Source of the DNA: an uncultured Lentisphaeria bacterium
GTDB lineage: Bacteria > Verrucomicrobiota > Lentisphaeria > Oligosphaerales > Oligosphaeraceae
Assembly: GCA_934661755.1 (NCBI GenBank)
Contig: CAKUJM010000010.1
Span: forward strand, 1 to 64,000
Direction of reading: 5' to 3'
Length of the DNA: 64,000 bases
A program made the position numbers and the translations under genes. Below, piece by piece: positions 44,108 to 52,271 of the stretch (its first letter is position 1; each line of letters starts with the position of its first letter). Under the pieces are notes generated by a model. It saw nothing but the letters and a program-made list of their open reading frames with translations, was not told the origin of the DNA and ran no database searches.

Positions 44108-45180
44108 AAGTCATTGTCTGTATTCCCTGCCTTTGCCTGGGGGGAAGCGAGGTCGCGACGCTTCAAATGGTTCAGGCACTTGCCAAGGACTACGACATCA
44201 CTGTAGTCTGCTACTATCAGCATGACGACAGGATGGTCGCCAGATACGAGGCAACAGGGGCTAAAGTGCTGTTGCTGGAGGAGAGGCACGGTGGCTTGAA
44301 AGGGCTATGGCGGCTTCTGCGTCGGCTTGTGCGGCTTTTCAAGGCGGAACGGCCGGCCATTGTCCATGGCGTCTATTTCGCACCGGGGATGATTCCGTTG
44401 CTCGCTGCGCGTATGGCGGGCGTGCCAAAGGTCTTTGCCACCGTCCATGCGGCTGGTGGTCGTGGATACGGCTGGAAGGCCAAGGCGATGTTCCGCTTCA
44501 GCGCAATGCTGACCACCCATTTCTTCTGCGTCGCCGAGAATACAGAGCGTTTCTGGTTCGGGCGCATCGGTGACAGTCGCCATTCCACCATCAACAATGG
44601 AATCGACCTCGTGGCTTTCGCCAATGCAAATCCCATTGAAATTCCATCCATCGCGGAAGATGCGCCTGTGGTTGGAATTGTCGGGAGCGTCTTCAAGCTC
44701 AAAGGCCATGACTGTCTTTTCCGGGCGGTCAAACGGCTTCTGCCCGTGTATCCGAAACTCGTGGTCTTGATTGTTGGAGAGGGGAGAGCCCGTCCGGAGT
44801 TTGAGAAGTTGGCAGTTGAGCTGGATATTTCAAAACATGTCATCTGGGCCGGCCGTGTCGAGCCGGAGGAAATTCCACGCTACTGCAAGTGCATGGATGT
44901 CCTGGCAATGCCGTCGCACTGGGAGGGCTTCGGCCTGGCGGCGGCAGAGGCGATGGCGGCGGGGGTGCCGGTAGCGGGCAGCGACGTGCCGGGCCTTCGG
45001 GAAGTCATCGGCGACGCAGGATTGCTCTTTCCCGTGGATGACGACAAGGCGCTGGCAGATGGGCTTCAGGAACTCCTGAGTCACCTTGAGGAATGGTCGG
45101 CCCGGGCCGAATCGCAGGTCAAGAAATTTGCCTTGGATGTGATACAGGGCAAGTGGCGACATGCCTATTCAAACCTGTAA
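44092..45180 (+). CDS. Glycosyltransferase family 4 protein
   Basis: A 362-residue GT-B transferase. The start KVIVCIPCLCLGGSEVATLQ carries the glycine loop. The donor half has VVGIVGSVFKLKGHDCLFRA, then IVGEGRARPEFEKLA and the EX7E-type stretch AMPSHWEGFGLAAAEAMAAG. These are clear GT4 features. It overlaps the ATP-grasp gene by 16 bp. A longer in-frame start at 43999 would overlap far more and is not credible. The linkage formed is unknown. Confidence 0.9.
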   Translation: MAEKLKVIVCIPCLCLGGSEVATLQMVQALAKDYDITVVCYYQHDDRMVARYEATGAKVLLLEERHGGLKGLWRLLRRLVRLFKAERPAIVHGVYFAPGMIPLLAARMAGVPKVFATVHAAGGRGYGWKAKAMFRFSAMLTTHFFCVAENTERFWFGRIGDSRHSTINNGIDLVAFANANPIEIPSIAEDAPVVGIVGSVFKLKGHDCLFRAVKRLLPVYPKLVVLIVGEGRARPEFEKLAVELDISKHVIWAGRVEPEEIPRYCKCMDVLAMPSHWEGFGLAAAEAMAAGVPVAGSDVPGLREVIGDAGLLFPVDDDKALADGLQELLSHLEEWSARAESQVKKFALDVIQGKWRHAYSNL

Positions 45181-45189
45181 AGTTTCCTG

Positions 45190-46236
45190 ATGGCCAATAC
45201 GTTGAATATGAAACCGCTTGGCATTCCAACCGAATTAAGCGTCAAACTGCGGAACATCAATTTCGTTTGTACCTTGCTCATTATTGTACTTCACGCCAAC
45301 ACGATTTCTCTGTTAGAGCGGGGAGACACGTTCATCTACCATTTTGAGAATTTGTTGGCCAACGGGATATGCCGGATCGCCGTTCCGTATTTCTTTCTGG
45401 CGGCCGGCTTTTTCTTCTTCTGCCGATTTCAACAGGGCTTCTATTGGAACATCTTCTTCCAGCAGATAGGAAAGAGATGCCGGACGCTGGTTGTGCCCTA
45501 TCTGGTCGTGGTGGGAATATTCTGGTGCTTGATGTTCCTCCTGAAGAGGATGTCTTTGTTTCCCGCAATTCAACTTGATGTCTCTCCTGCTGGAATACTT
45601 AAGTACATCTTCGTCAATCCACGTTATTCCTATCCCCTGTGGTTTATCCGTGATTTGTTCGTTCTTTGTGTCTTCGCCCCTATTCTCTATTATCCATTGG
45701 CAAGACTCAAGTTGGCCATTCCAACCATCGCCGTCATTATTACCATTTGCCTGTTTGTCCGCCCAGAACTATACCTCTTCCGTCCTGATTCGCTGGCCTA
45801 TTTTGCACTCGGGGCATTCCTGAAATTGCATTATAGATTGGCTAATAGCCAAATGCCCAAGAGAGCCATTGCCTTGCTTGCGCTCTGGTTTTTCCTCTGC
45901 GTCGTTGTGGAATTGATTAAGATGAAATACTTGTTCCTGTTGCGTGATTTCTGCGGCATAATTGCGGTGTGGTGTTGCTATGATATCTTTGTTGTGAAAC
46001 CTAATGACAGGGCATGGAAACTTGCAGGGTACTCCTTTTTCCTTTATCTCTTTCACGAGCCTTTGCTGTCCTTATTTAAAACCACATTGTGGAATCTTGT
46101 TTCCAAGGGCGATGGCGTTGCGCTTGTCATTTATTTCTTTGCCATTATTATTGTTATACCAGTATTATTCATTGCGGCTTATTGTTCGAATAGGTATTGT
46201 CCGAAAATTTATCAAATTGTTTGTGGAGGTCGTTAA
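45190..46236 (+). CDS. Acyltransferase 3 family membrane protein (5 of 5)
   Basis: A 348-residue protein with about ten helices. VCTLLIIVLHANTISLL holds the likely catalytic His, followed by RIAVPYFFLAAGFFFFCRF, LWFIRDLFVLCVFAPILYY and SFFLYLFHEPLLS. These are standard acyltransferase-3 motifs for O-acylation of sugars. It lies in the most AT-rich half of the glycan block, just before the polymerase gene. Confidence 0.84.
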   Translation: MANTLNMKPLGIPTELSVKLRNINFVCTLLIIVLHANTISLLERGDTFIYHFENLLANGICRIAVPYFFLAAGFFFFCRFQQGFYWNIFFQQIGKRCRTLVVPYLVVVGIFWCLMFLLKRMSLFPAIQLDVSPAGILKYIFVNPRYSYPLWFIRDLFVLCVFAPILYYPLARLKLAIPTIAVIITICLFVRPELYLFRPDSLAYFALGAFLKLHYRLANSQMPKRAIALLALWFFLCVVVELIKMKYLFLLRDFCGIIAVWCCYDIFVVKPNDRAWKLAGYSFFLYLFHEPLLSLFKTTLWNLVSKGDGVALVIYFFAIIIVIPVLFIAAYCSNRYCPKIYQIVCGGR

Positions 46237-46279
46237 GGTTAAGGTAATACACGAGACATCGCATTACAAAGTCTGATTT

Positions 46280-47593
46280 ATGCTAATCATTTTCCTGACA
46301 ACCCTGCTGGCCTTGTATATATGCATTTATGCATACTCAATTACTCAAAAGGAGTATTGTTTCGTTACACTTCAAAAGAAGCAATACCATGTGGACTCAA
46401 GGACATTGTTTGCGGCCTTCACATTAATGACCGCACCAAATTTCATCTTTCATGCATGCGAACTGAAATACCTATGTTGGATTGCTCTTGTCTCATATTT
46501 ACTTCTCTCGAAGAAATACGATTTTCATGTCTGTGATGTGACCTGGTGGCTATCAATTGTCATTATCGATGTTTTGATCGGGGTTGTTTGGGGAGGGCAT
46601 TGGTTGCGTGGAAGTATGATGCTGGTTAAATACCTGATTCTTATCTTTTTCTTTTCCATTGGCTTCAATGTTGACATAGACAATGAAAAACTCACCTTCA
46701 TCTTCCAATACGCATTACGGGGAATAGTTCTTGCTCTGGTTTTCGCAAGTGGAATGACTATGTTGCTGGTTCCTCCCATGTATTGGGTGACAAACTTATT
46801 TTTCTTTGGACAGGCAGGCATCTCTGATTGCTTTACCGTCTTTGTCCCAATTTGCTTGTCATCGGCCTTATTGTTGAAAAATAAGAAATATGTATTGATA
46901 GCACTTTTATGTCTGCTTTCAGATATATGTTTTGTTGTCCGCACCGGCATAGGCGGTTGGTTTATAGCTACTGCCGTTTATATGGGACTGCGCAAGCAAA
47001 TCAAAATGCTGTTTCTTATGTTGATACTTCTTTTGCTTGCAATGCTGTCTTTTATTTATATAACCCCCATACGAAACAAGACTTATTCCCAGCAGATACA
47101 GGAGAGATTCGCCTCTGAAGGCTTTGGGAGTTACCTTTTTGAACGCGAGAATCTCATGGATAGTGGAAGGCAGGGCATCCATGATGCTGTATTGGCGCAC
47201 TTGCCAGCTGAAAAAGGCATATTCGGCTATGGCAGTGGAACTACTAATGATACCTTGAGGAGACTAAATAAACAATATGGCATCGCTGCAATCATGCATA
47301 ATGATTATGCAGTGATGCTAATTGACAATGGTGTCGTTGGGATTTCATTGTGGATTGGGCTGTTATTGTCTCTTTACATTCGTATTATTAAGGTTGTTTT
47401 TACAAAAAACAATTCCGAATTGACAAGGATACTGGGTATCACGGCGGCAAGTAGCTTGGCAGGAGCCACCTTCGCAATGCACTATGATAATGTGTTGGCG
47501 CATAGCATGAGCTCTATCGGAATTCCCTTTTTGCTCTTAGGAATGTTCTATCGCTCTATGCATAACGACAGGCGATCAAGGGCGCTTCCCTGA
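46280..47593 (+). CDS. Wzy-like O-antigen/polysaccharide polymerase
   Basis: A 437-residue protein with about 12 predicted membrane helices and little sequence conservation, as usual for Wzy. A large loop around residues 270-340 contains NKTYSQQIQERFASEGFGSY and ends with GYGSGTTNDTLRRLNKQYG and AAIMHNDYAVMLIDNGVVG, resembling the Wzy/WaaL signature with its H-ND-ML pattern. It would link flipped repeat units in the periplasm. The gene is visibly the most AT-rich in the window, consistent with recent transfer. Its last base overlaps the start of the next gene. Confidence 0.8.
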   Translation: MLIIFLTTLLALYICIYAYSITQKEYCFVTLQKKQYHVDSRTLFAAFTLMTAPNFIFHACELKYLCWIALVSYLLLSKKYDFHVCDVTWWLSIVIIDVLIGVVWGGHWLRGSMMLVKYLILIFFFSIGFNVDIDNEKLTFIFQYALRGIVLALVFASGMTMLLVPPMYWVTNLFFFGQAGISDCFTVFVPICLSSALLLKNKKYVLIALLCLLSDICFVVRTGIGGWFIATAVYMGLRKQIKMLFLMLILLLLAMLSFIYITPIRNKTYSQQIQERFASEGFGSYLFERENLMDSGRQGIHDAVLAHLPAEKGIFGYGSGTTNDTLRRLNKQYGIAAIMHNDYAVMLIDNGVVGISLWIGLLLSLYIRIIKVVFTKNNSELTRILGITAASSLAGATFAMHYDNVLAHSMSSIGIPFLLLGMFYRSMHNDRRSRALP

Positions 47594-48513
47594 TGTTTTC
47601 AATTATCATTCCATTATACAACAAGGCTTCAAGCATTGTCTGCGCTTTGGAGTCTGTATTGTTGCAGACTTTAAACGAGTTCGAGATTGTCGTGGTTGAC
47701 GACGGTTCAACTGACAATGGAGCTGAGCTGGTACGCAAGTATGCTTCAAAAGACTCGCGCATTCGTCTTATACAACAACCCAATGGCGGGGTCTCTGCCG
47801 CCAGAAACACAGGTATCCAGGCCGCAAAGAATGAATATATCGTATTTCTTGATGCAGATGACGAATATCTGCCAGATTATCTTGAGACCATGAAGCGTCT
47901 GATTGAGAAATATCCACAATGCGGAATCTGGGCAGTACGATATCTTCTCGAGGCCAACGGCAAGTTTGTTCCTGCCAAAATCAGAGGACTTCCGGAAGAT
48001 TTCGAGGGAGTCGTTGAAAATTATTTTGAGATGGCTTACAAATCTGCTCCGCCGATTTGTACGGGAGCAGCGAGTTGCTCCCGTAAAAATCTACTTAAAA
48101 TTGGCGGCTTCCCCGTTGGAGTGCGTAGCGGTGAGGATTTGCTCACATGGGCTCGAATTTGCGCAAGGCATCCTCTTGCATATTCCATGACTCCCAAGGT
48201 TGTCTATCATCTTGGTGAATGCGCTGGCTTTCAGCCCAAGCGAGTGCCACAGGCGGATAATTATGTCGGCAAGGAACTAAAGAAACTCTATACCGACAGA
48301 CCGCTTCCTGGACTGCGACAATACATTGCCTTGTGGTATAAGAATCGTATTTCTTGTTATCTCCGTCTTCGAATGCGGTGGAACGCATTTCGCGAGAGTT
48401 GCGAGGCAATTTGCATTAGTCCTAAATCCATCAAACTTTATGCCTGTCTAGTGTTAAGCATTTGTCCATTTTTTGTCATTCGAAGAGCTTTTAAGCTCAA
48501 AGATCGCCTATGA
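47593..48513 (+). CDS. Family 2 glycosyltransferase
   Basis: A 306-residue GT-A enzyme. It begins FSIIIPLYNKASSIVCALES, with EIVVVDDGSTDNGAELV, a QPNGGVSAARNTGI loop and the DXD site YIVFLDADDEYLPDY, all standard for GT2. ESVLLQTLNEF is also typical. It forms one linkage of the repeat unit; the donor is unknown. It overlaps both neighbours by one to four bases. Confidence 0.93.
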   Translation: MFSIIIPLYNKASSIVCALESVLLQTLNEFEIVVVDDGSTDNGAELVRKYASKDSRIRLIQQPNGGVSAARNTGIQAAKNEYIVFLDADDEYLPDYLETMKRLIEKYPQCGIWAVRYLLEANGKFVPAKIRGLPEDFEGVVENYFEMAYKSAPPICTGAASCSRKNLLKIGGFPVGVRSGEDLLTWARICARHPLAYSMTPKVVYHLGECAGFQPKRVPQADNYVGKELKKLYTDRPLPGLRQYIALWYKNRISCYLRLRMRWNAFRESCEAICISPKSIKLYACLVLSICPFFVIRRAFKLKDRL

Positions 48514-49712
48514 GAATCGTATTTCTTCACACGGACTTCAGAGTATATTGGCTTCCGCGCCTGGCAAGCCTCAATGCATTTCTTAGCCAGCGTGGACATG
48601 AACTTCATATCGTGGAGATTGCGGGGAAGGGCTCCCCATACGCTTTTTCCGCGAAATACGCCAATGCCGCCGAAGGAAAGCAGATGCGTTGGGAGTGTCT
48701 GTTTCCAGATGCGGAAATGACGCAATTGAACGGAAGACTTGTACGAAAGGAGGTATTCAGGCGGCTTGGGGAACTTCGGCCCGATATCATCTTTTCTGGT
48801 GCGATTGCCTATCCCAGCGGTGCGAATGCCGTGGCCTGGGGCGATAAGACTGGCGTCCCCATTGTCATCTTCGACAACGCCCGCCTGGCAGATGTGCCTC
48901 GATCCTGGCTGGTGAATTTTGTGAAGCGCAGGATTTATTCCCATGTGTCGGCCATGCTGATTCCTGCACCGTCGCATCTGACCGACTACCGGTTTTGGGG
49001 CATTCCTGAGGAAAAGGTCTATTATGGCCTGAATGTCATTGACAATGACTATTGGCGCAGCCTGAGCCGCAGTGAACTCGCCTTTTCAGAACTGAGAAAT
49101 ACTCCATACATCCTTGGCGTTGGACGCCAAGTCGCGAAGAAAAACTGGCTTTCGGTTGTGAAGGCTTACCATAAGGCGGGACTTCAGGCCAGACTTGTGC
49201 TCGTCGGGGACGGTCCTGAACGTGTTCAAATCGAGACGCTTCGCAAAGAACTCGGTCTTGAAGAAAAGGTAATTCTGCTGGATTTCCAGCCGCCAGAGAA
49301 ACTCGCGCCTCTCTATGCAAACGCCTCTTTGTTGCTTCTGGTGAGTACATACGGCGAAACCTGGGGGCTGACCGTCAATGAAGCGATGGCATGTGGCACA
49401 CCAGTGATGGTCAGCGGAGAGTGCGGTTGTTGCGAAACTTTGTGCATCGACGGCGAAACTGGCTGGCGAACTGAAACGGATGAGGAAAGCATCGCGAATG
49501 CCTTGAGGACATTTGCTGCTGTCTCGCAGGAACAGCTCAAGGTCATCCGTGAAAATGTCCGCAGTCTCATCGACCAGTGGGGTTGCGAGAGATTTTGCGC
49601 CAGCGTCTTGAAGATTTCAGAGCATTTTGGGAATAGACAACCTTCTAACAGGAAATCGATTATGGATAAAATGATTCTCACAGCCTGGACGGGGGGGTAT
49701 CATCCGACCTAA
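48510..49712 (+). CDS. Family 4 glycosyltransferase
   Basis: A 400-residue GT-B transferase. It starts MRIVFLHTDFRVYWLPRLAS. The donor domain contains ILGVGRQVAKKNWLSVVKAY, then LVGDGPERVQIETL and VSTYGETWGLTVNEAMACGT, typical GT4. The last ~20 residues run through a tract of seven G (49691-49697) and end at an unremarkable stop, so the natural C-terminus may be slightly earlier or altered. The start is in a 4-bp overlap with the GT2 gene. Downstream lies only a glycosyltransferase remnant. Confidence 0.9.
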   Translation: MRIVFLHTDFRVYWLPRLASLNAFLSQRGHELHIVEIAGKGSPYAFSAKYANAAEGKQMRWECLFPDAEMTQLNGRLVRKEVFRRLGELRPDIIFSGAIAYPSGANAVAWGDKTGVPIVIFDNARLADVPRSWLVNFVKRRIYSHVSAMLIPAPSHLTDYRFWGIPEEKVYYGLNVIDNDYWRSLSRSELAFSELRNTPYILGVGRQVAKKNWLSVVKAYHKAGLQARLVLVGDGPERVQIETLRKELGLEEKVILLDFQPPEKLAPLYANASLLLLVSTYGETWGLTVNEAMACGTPVMVSGECGCCETLCIDGETGWRTETDEESIANALRTFAAVSQEQLKVIRENVRSLIDQWGCERFCASVLKISEHFGNRQPSNRKSIMDKMILTAWTGGYHPT

Positions 49713-49729
49713 AGGATGATGCTTCACGC

Positions 49730-50001
49730 AGAGGGGACACTTGCCAAGGTGACATTCCCCAAAGACAGAATCTTCTCTTTTTCGCATCGGACTATATGGT
49801 GGGGGCAGACTACTGCTCTCACGGAACAATGTGTCGACATTCAGAAATTGCCGGGTGTTCGGCTGACGGTGGTAACCGGTGACAAGGAGATGGAGCCTGG
49901 ACTGCGGGACAAGTTGTTGGAGGCCAAATGCGATGTCCATGTGCTGCCGGAACTCGACGCCCACTCGTCCGCGAGGGCGAAGGCTATTTGGACATGCTCC
50001 T
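49730..50001 (+). pseudogene. Truncated glycosyltransferase remnant
   Basis: The frame from 49716 contains ALTEQCVDIQKLPGVRLTVV, then TGDKEMEPGLRDKLLEAKCD and VHVLPELDAHSS, the N-terminal Rossmann half of a GT-B glycosyltransferase. Just upstream the matching start (LLFFASDYMVG) lies in another frame, so at least one frameshift has occurred. The coding similarity stops at the left end of the palindromic element at 50002. No C-terminal half is present. This is an inactivated gene. Confidence 0.65.
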
Positions 50002-50120
50002 GGATTTGTGAAGCTGATGGTTTTGCATCGGAATGAGGGATTTTGAGGGAGCGTGGCGGGAGTACGTGACCGGAAAATGACGAAATCATGGCGCAAAAGC
50101 AACAGCCTCATGGATTCAGG
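50002..50120 (+). repeat. Palindromic interspersed element, copy 4 (complete)
   Basis: A 119-bp copy, the same length as the element at 28889. It begins GGATTTGTGAAGCTGATGGT and ends GCCTCATGGATTCAGG, with GGGAGTACGTGACCGGAAAA in the middle. It directly follows the truncated glycosyltransferase remnant and marks the return to GC-rich sequence. Confidence 0.9.
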
Positions 50121-50225
50121 ATGTTGAAATCCCTGGTATAACCGGATGCCGCAAACAATGTTTCTCCATGCCGGAAAGGCGTGGGGTATTTCAACGGGTG
50201 TGGGTGGGGCTGAATTTCATCGTCA

Positions 50226-51371
50226 ATGAAAATCTGCATTGTCCATAACGATTACGGGAAGTTCTCCGGCGAGGAGGCCGTGGTGCGCGACCACGCGTCG
50301 TTGTTCCATTCCCGGGGGTGCGAGGTGGTCGAGTTCCGTCGTTCTTCGGCGGAGCTTCGCGGTCTTCGCGGGAGGATCACGGGTTTTATCTGCGGGATAT
50401 GGAATCCATGCAGTGTCCGCCGTTTCGGAAGATTTCTGGATATGGAGAAGCCAGACGTCGTCCATGTGCACAACCTCTATCCGCTGATCAATCCGGCGAT
50501 TTTGGCTGAGGCGAAGAAGCGTGGCATCTGCATTGTGATGACAGTCCATAATTTCCGGCTGCTTTGCCCGAGTGGCCTTTTTGCCGTGGACGGCGTCATT
50601 TGCGAGGAGTGTGCGCAGAGGGCGAGCATCTGGCCCTGCCTTAGGAAGAACTGCCTGCATTCGCGTTTCAAGACGCTGGGGTATGCGTTGCGGCATTGGA
50701 GCACCATCCGCCATTATATGGAGAATGTTGAGGTGTTCTTATGCCTGACGGATTTTCAGAAGCAGAAGCTGGTGCAATATGGCATTCCGGAGTGGAGATG
50801 CCGGGTTTTGCCGAATTTCATCGACGACGCATGGTTGGAGCGGGCCGCAGCCATTCCGGCGGCGGATGGCGGATATGTCGCCTACATGGGGCGTTTTAGC
50901 GAAGAGAAGGGGATCGACTTGATATTGGATGCGGCGAGGCGTCTCCCGCATATCCCATTCAGGCTGGCCGGCAATGGCACGGAGGCTTTCCGGGAAAGCG
51001 CACCGGCCAATGTCGCCTTTGTGGGATATGTGACTGGCGACGAGCAGATTGCTTTTCTGCGCGGTGCGCGCATTCACCTGATGGCCAGTCGCTGCTACGA
51101 GAATTTTCCGACATCGCTTTTGCAGGCGATGGCGCTGGGCGTCCCGTCGGTAGTGCCTGCGGGCGGGCCGATGGCGGACATCGTCGGCGACGCCGGCGTC
51201 GCATTCGCCCCCGGCGGGCTGACTTCGGCGCTTGAGGCGCTTTATGTCGATTCCGCCGCCCTGCGCCGTCATCGGGAGGCGGCGTTGGGGCGCATCGGGA
51301 TTTACACGGCGGCAAGGTACTGGGATCGTTATATGCAGATCTTGAATGATGGAGCACCACAGGATGTCTGA
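50226..51371 (+). CDS. Family 4 glycosyltransferase
   Basis: A 381-residue GT-B enzyme starting MKICIVHNDYGKFSGEEAVV. VVHVHNLYPLINPAIL and the Cys-bearing acceptor-side segment LCPSGLFAVDGVICEECAQR are features of a GT4 subgroup with HNFR-LCP signatures. The donor half has VAYMGRFSEEKGIDLILDAA and ASRCYENFPTSLLQAMALG. GC-rich codon use indicates it belongs to the core side of the locus. It overlaps the next gene by 8 bp. Confidence 0.92.
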   Translation: MKICIVHNDYGKFSGEEAVVRDHASLFHSRGCEVVEFRRSSAELRGLRGRITGFICGIWNPCSVRRFGRFLDMEKPDVVHVHNLYPLINPAILAEAKKRGICIVMTVHNFRLLCPSGLFAVDGVICEECAQRASIWPCLRKNCLHSRFKTLGYALRHWSTIRHYMENVEVFLCLTDFQKQKLVQYGIPEWRCRVLPNFIDDAWLERAAAIPAADGGYVAYMGRFSEEKGIDLILDAARRLPHIPFRLAGNGTEAFRESAPANVAFVGYVTGDEQIAFLRGARIHLMASRCYENFPTSLLQAMALGVPSVVPAGGPMADIVGDAGVAFAPGGLTSALEALYVDSAALRRHREAALGRIGIYTAARYWDRYMQILNDGAPQDV

Positions 51372-52134
51372 GCGTACGCAAATCGCGGGGGTGTCGGTCA
51401 ATGTCTCCAATATGGAGCAGGCGCTGGCGGAGACGGAGAGGCTGATAGAAGGCGGCGGGCGGCATTACGTCTGTTTTTTCGAGGGCAACACCCTCCATTG
51501 GGCACGTTCGCGGTCTGATATCCGGGATTTGTTGAACAGTGCATCGCTATGCTATCCGGACGGCATTGCCGTGGCGAAGCTGATGAGCTGGAAGTTGGGA
51601 CGTCATGTGGAGCGCGTTTCCGGACCGACATTTTTGCTGAAGGCGTGCGAATATGGGATCAGCAGGGGCTGGAGGCACTATTTCTATGGCGGCGGAGAAG
51701 GCGTGGCGGCGAAGCTGGCGGTGACTTTGGCCGGGCGCTATCCGGGGTTGCAGGTGGCGGGGACATGCTGTCCGCCGTTCCGCGAGCCGACGGAAGCCGA
51801 GCTTGACGCCCTCTGCGGGGAATTGCGGGAGAAGAAGGTCGACTTGCTTTGGGTGGCGCTGGGCGGTCCGAAGCAGGAGAGGTGGATGCACAGGCATCTG
51901 GGGCGCATTCCGGTTCCGGTGATGCTCGGGGTCGGGGCGGCCTTCGACTTCCACACCGGCGGCCAGAAGTGGGCGCCGAAATGGGTGCGTGCCATCGGCA
52001 TGGAGTGGCTTTGGCGGCTTTGCACCGGCGGGCGGCGGGTCATGGTGCGCAATGTCATCTGCGTATCGCACGTGGCGGCGATGCTTGGCGCGGCGTACTT
52101 GGCGCGGATCAGGCATTGGTTCGCGGGGCGGTGA
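51364..52134 (+). CDS. WecG/TagA/CpsF family glycosyltransferase (GT26)
   Basis: Adds N-acetylmannosamine, its uronate or a related sugar to the lipid-linked primer. The 256-residue protein has the family core: FFEGNTLHWARSRSD, LCYPDGIAVAKLM, RVSGPTFL, LWVALGGPKQERWM and GVGAAFDFHTG. The ATG at 51364 has GGAG 8 bases upstream; ATGs at 51346/51349 would add five or six residues. The presence of wecB upstream supports a ManNAc-type donor. It is likely the second step after the WecA-like initiation. Confidence 0.92.
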   Translation: MSERTQIAGVSVNVSNMEQALAETERLIEGGGRHYVCFFEGNTLHWARSRSDIRDLLNSASLCYPDGIAVAKLMSWKLGRHVERVSGPTFLLKACEYGISRGWRHYFYGGGEGVAAKLAVTLAGRYPGLQVAGTCCPPFREPTEAELDALCGELREKKVDLLWVALGGPKQERWMHRHLGRIPVPVMLGVGAAFDFHTGGQKWAPKWVRAIGMEWLWRLCTGGRRVMVRNVICVSHVAAMLGAAYLARIRHWFAGR

Positions 52135-52164
52135 GGAAAAAACGCCATGGCGCGCCGCCGCCGC

Positions 52165-52192
52165 TTTCAATGGCATGGAATCTGCATATATT
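52165..52192 (+). promoter_or_regulatory. Possible promoter before the nucleotide-sugar genes
   Basis: TTTCAA (52165-52170) and TATATT (52187-52192), spacer 16 bp, in the 137-bp gap before the gene at 52272. It could start a separate transcript for the activation enzyme and rfbBCD. Confidence 0.4.
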
Positions 52193-52271
52193 ATTGCATG
52201 TCGCGTAAAGCGGGAATTGCGGCGGCGATCCTGCGCGGGCTGGTGCGGCATGTGCAATAGGAGACCGGAAA

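Larger units (their letters stand above)
49713..50225. other. Junction region at the end of the AT-rich glycan block
   Basis: Holds a decayed glycosyltransferase 5' fragment (49730-50001), a complete palindromic element (50002-50120) and about 105 bp of unassigned sequence before the next glycosyltransferase. No intact gene is seen. Confidence 0.75.

Noticed and set aside
49676..49712. Frameshift at the end of the glycosyltransferase at the G7 tract
   Set aside because: The protein already has normal GT4 length before the tract, and the alternative frames do not continue a glycosyltransferase C-terminus, so no correction is supported.
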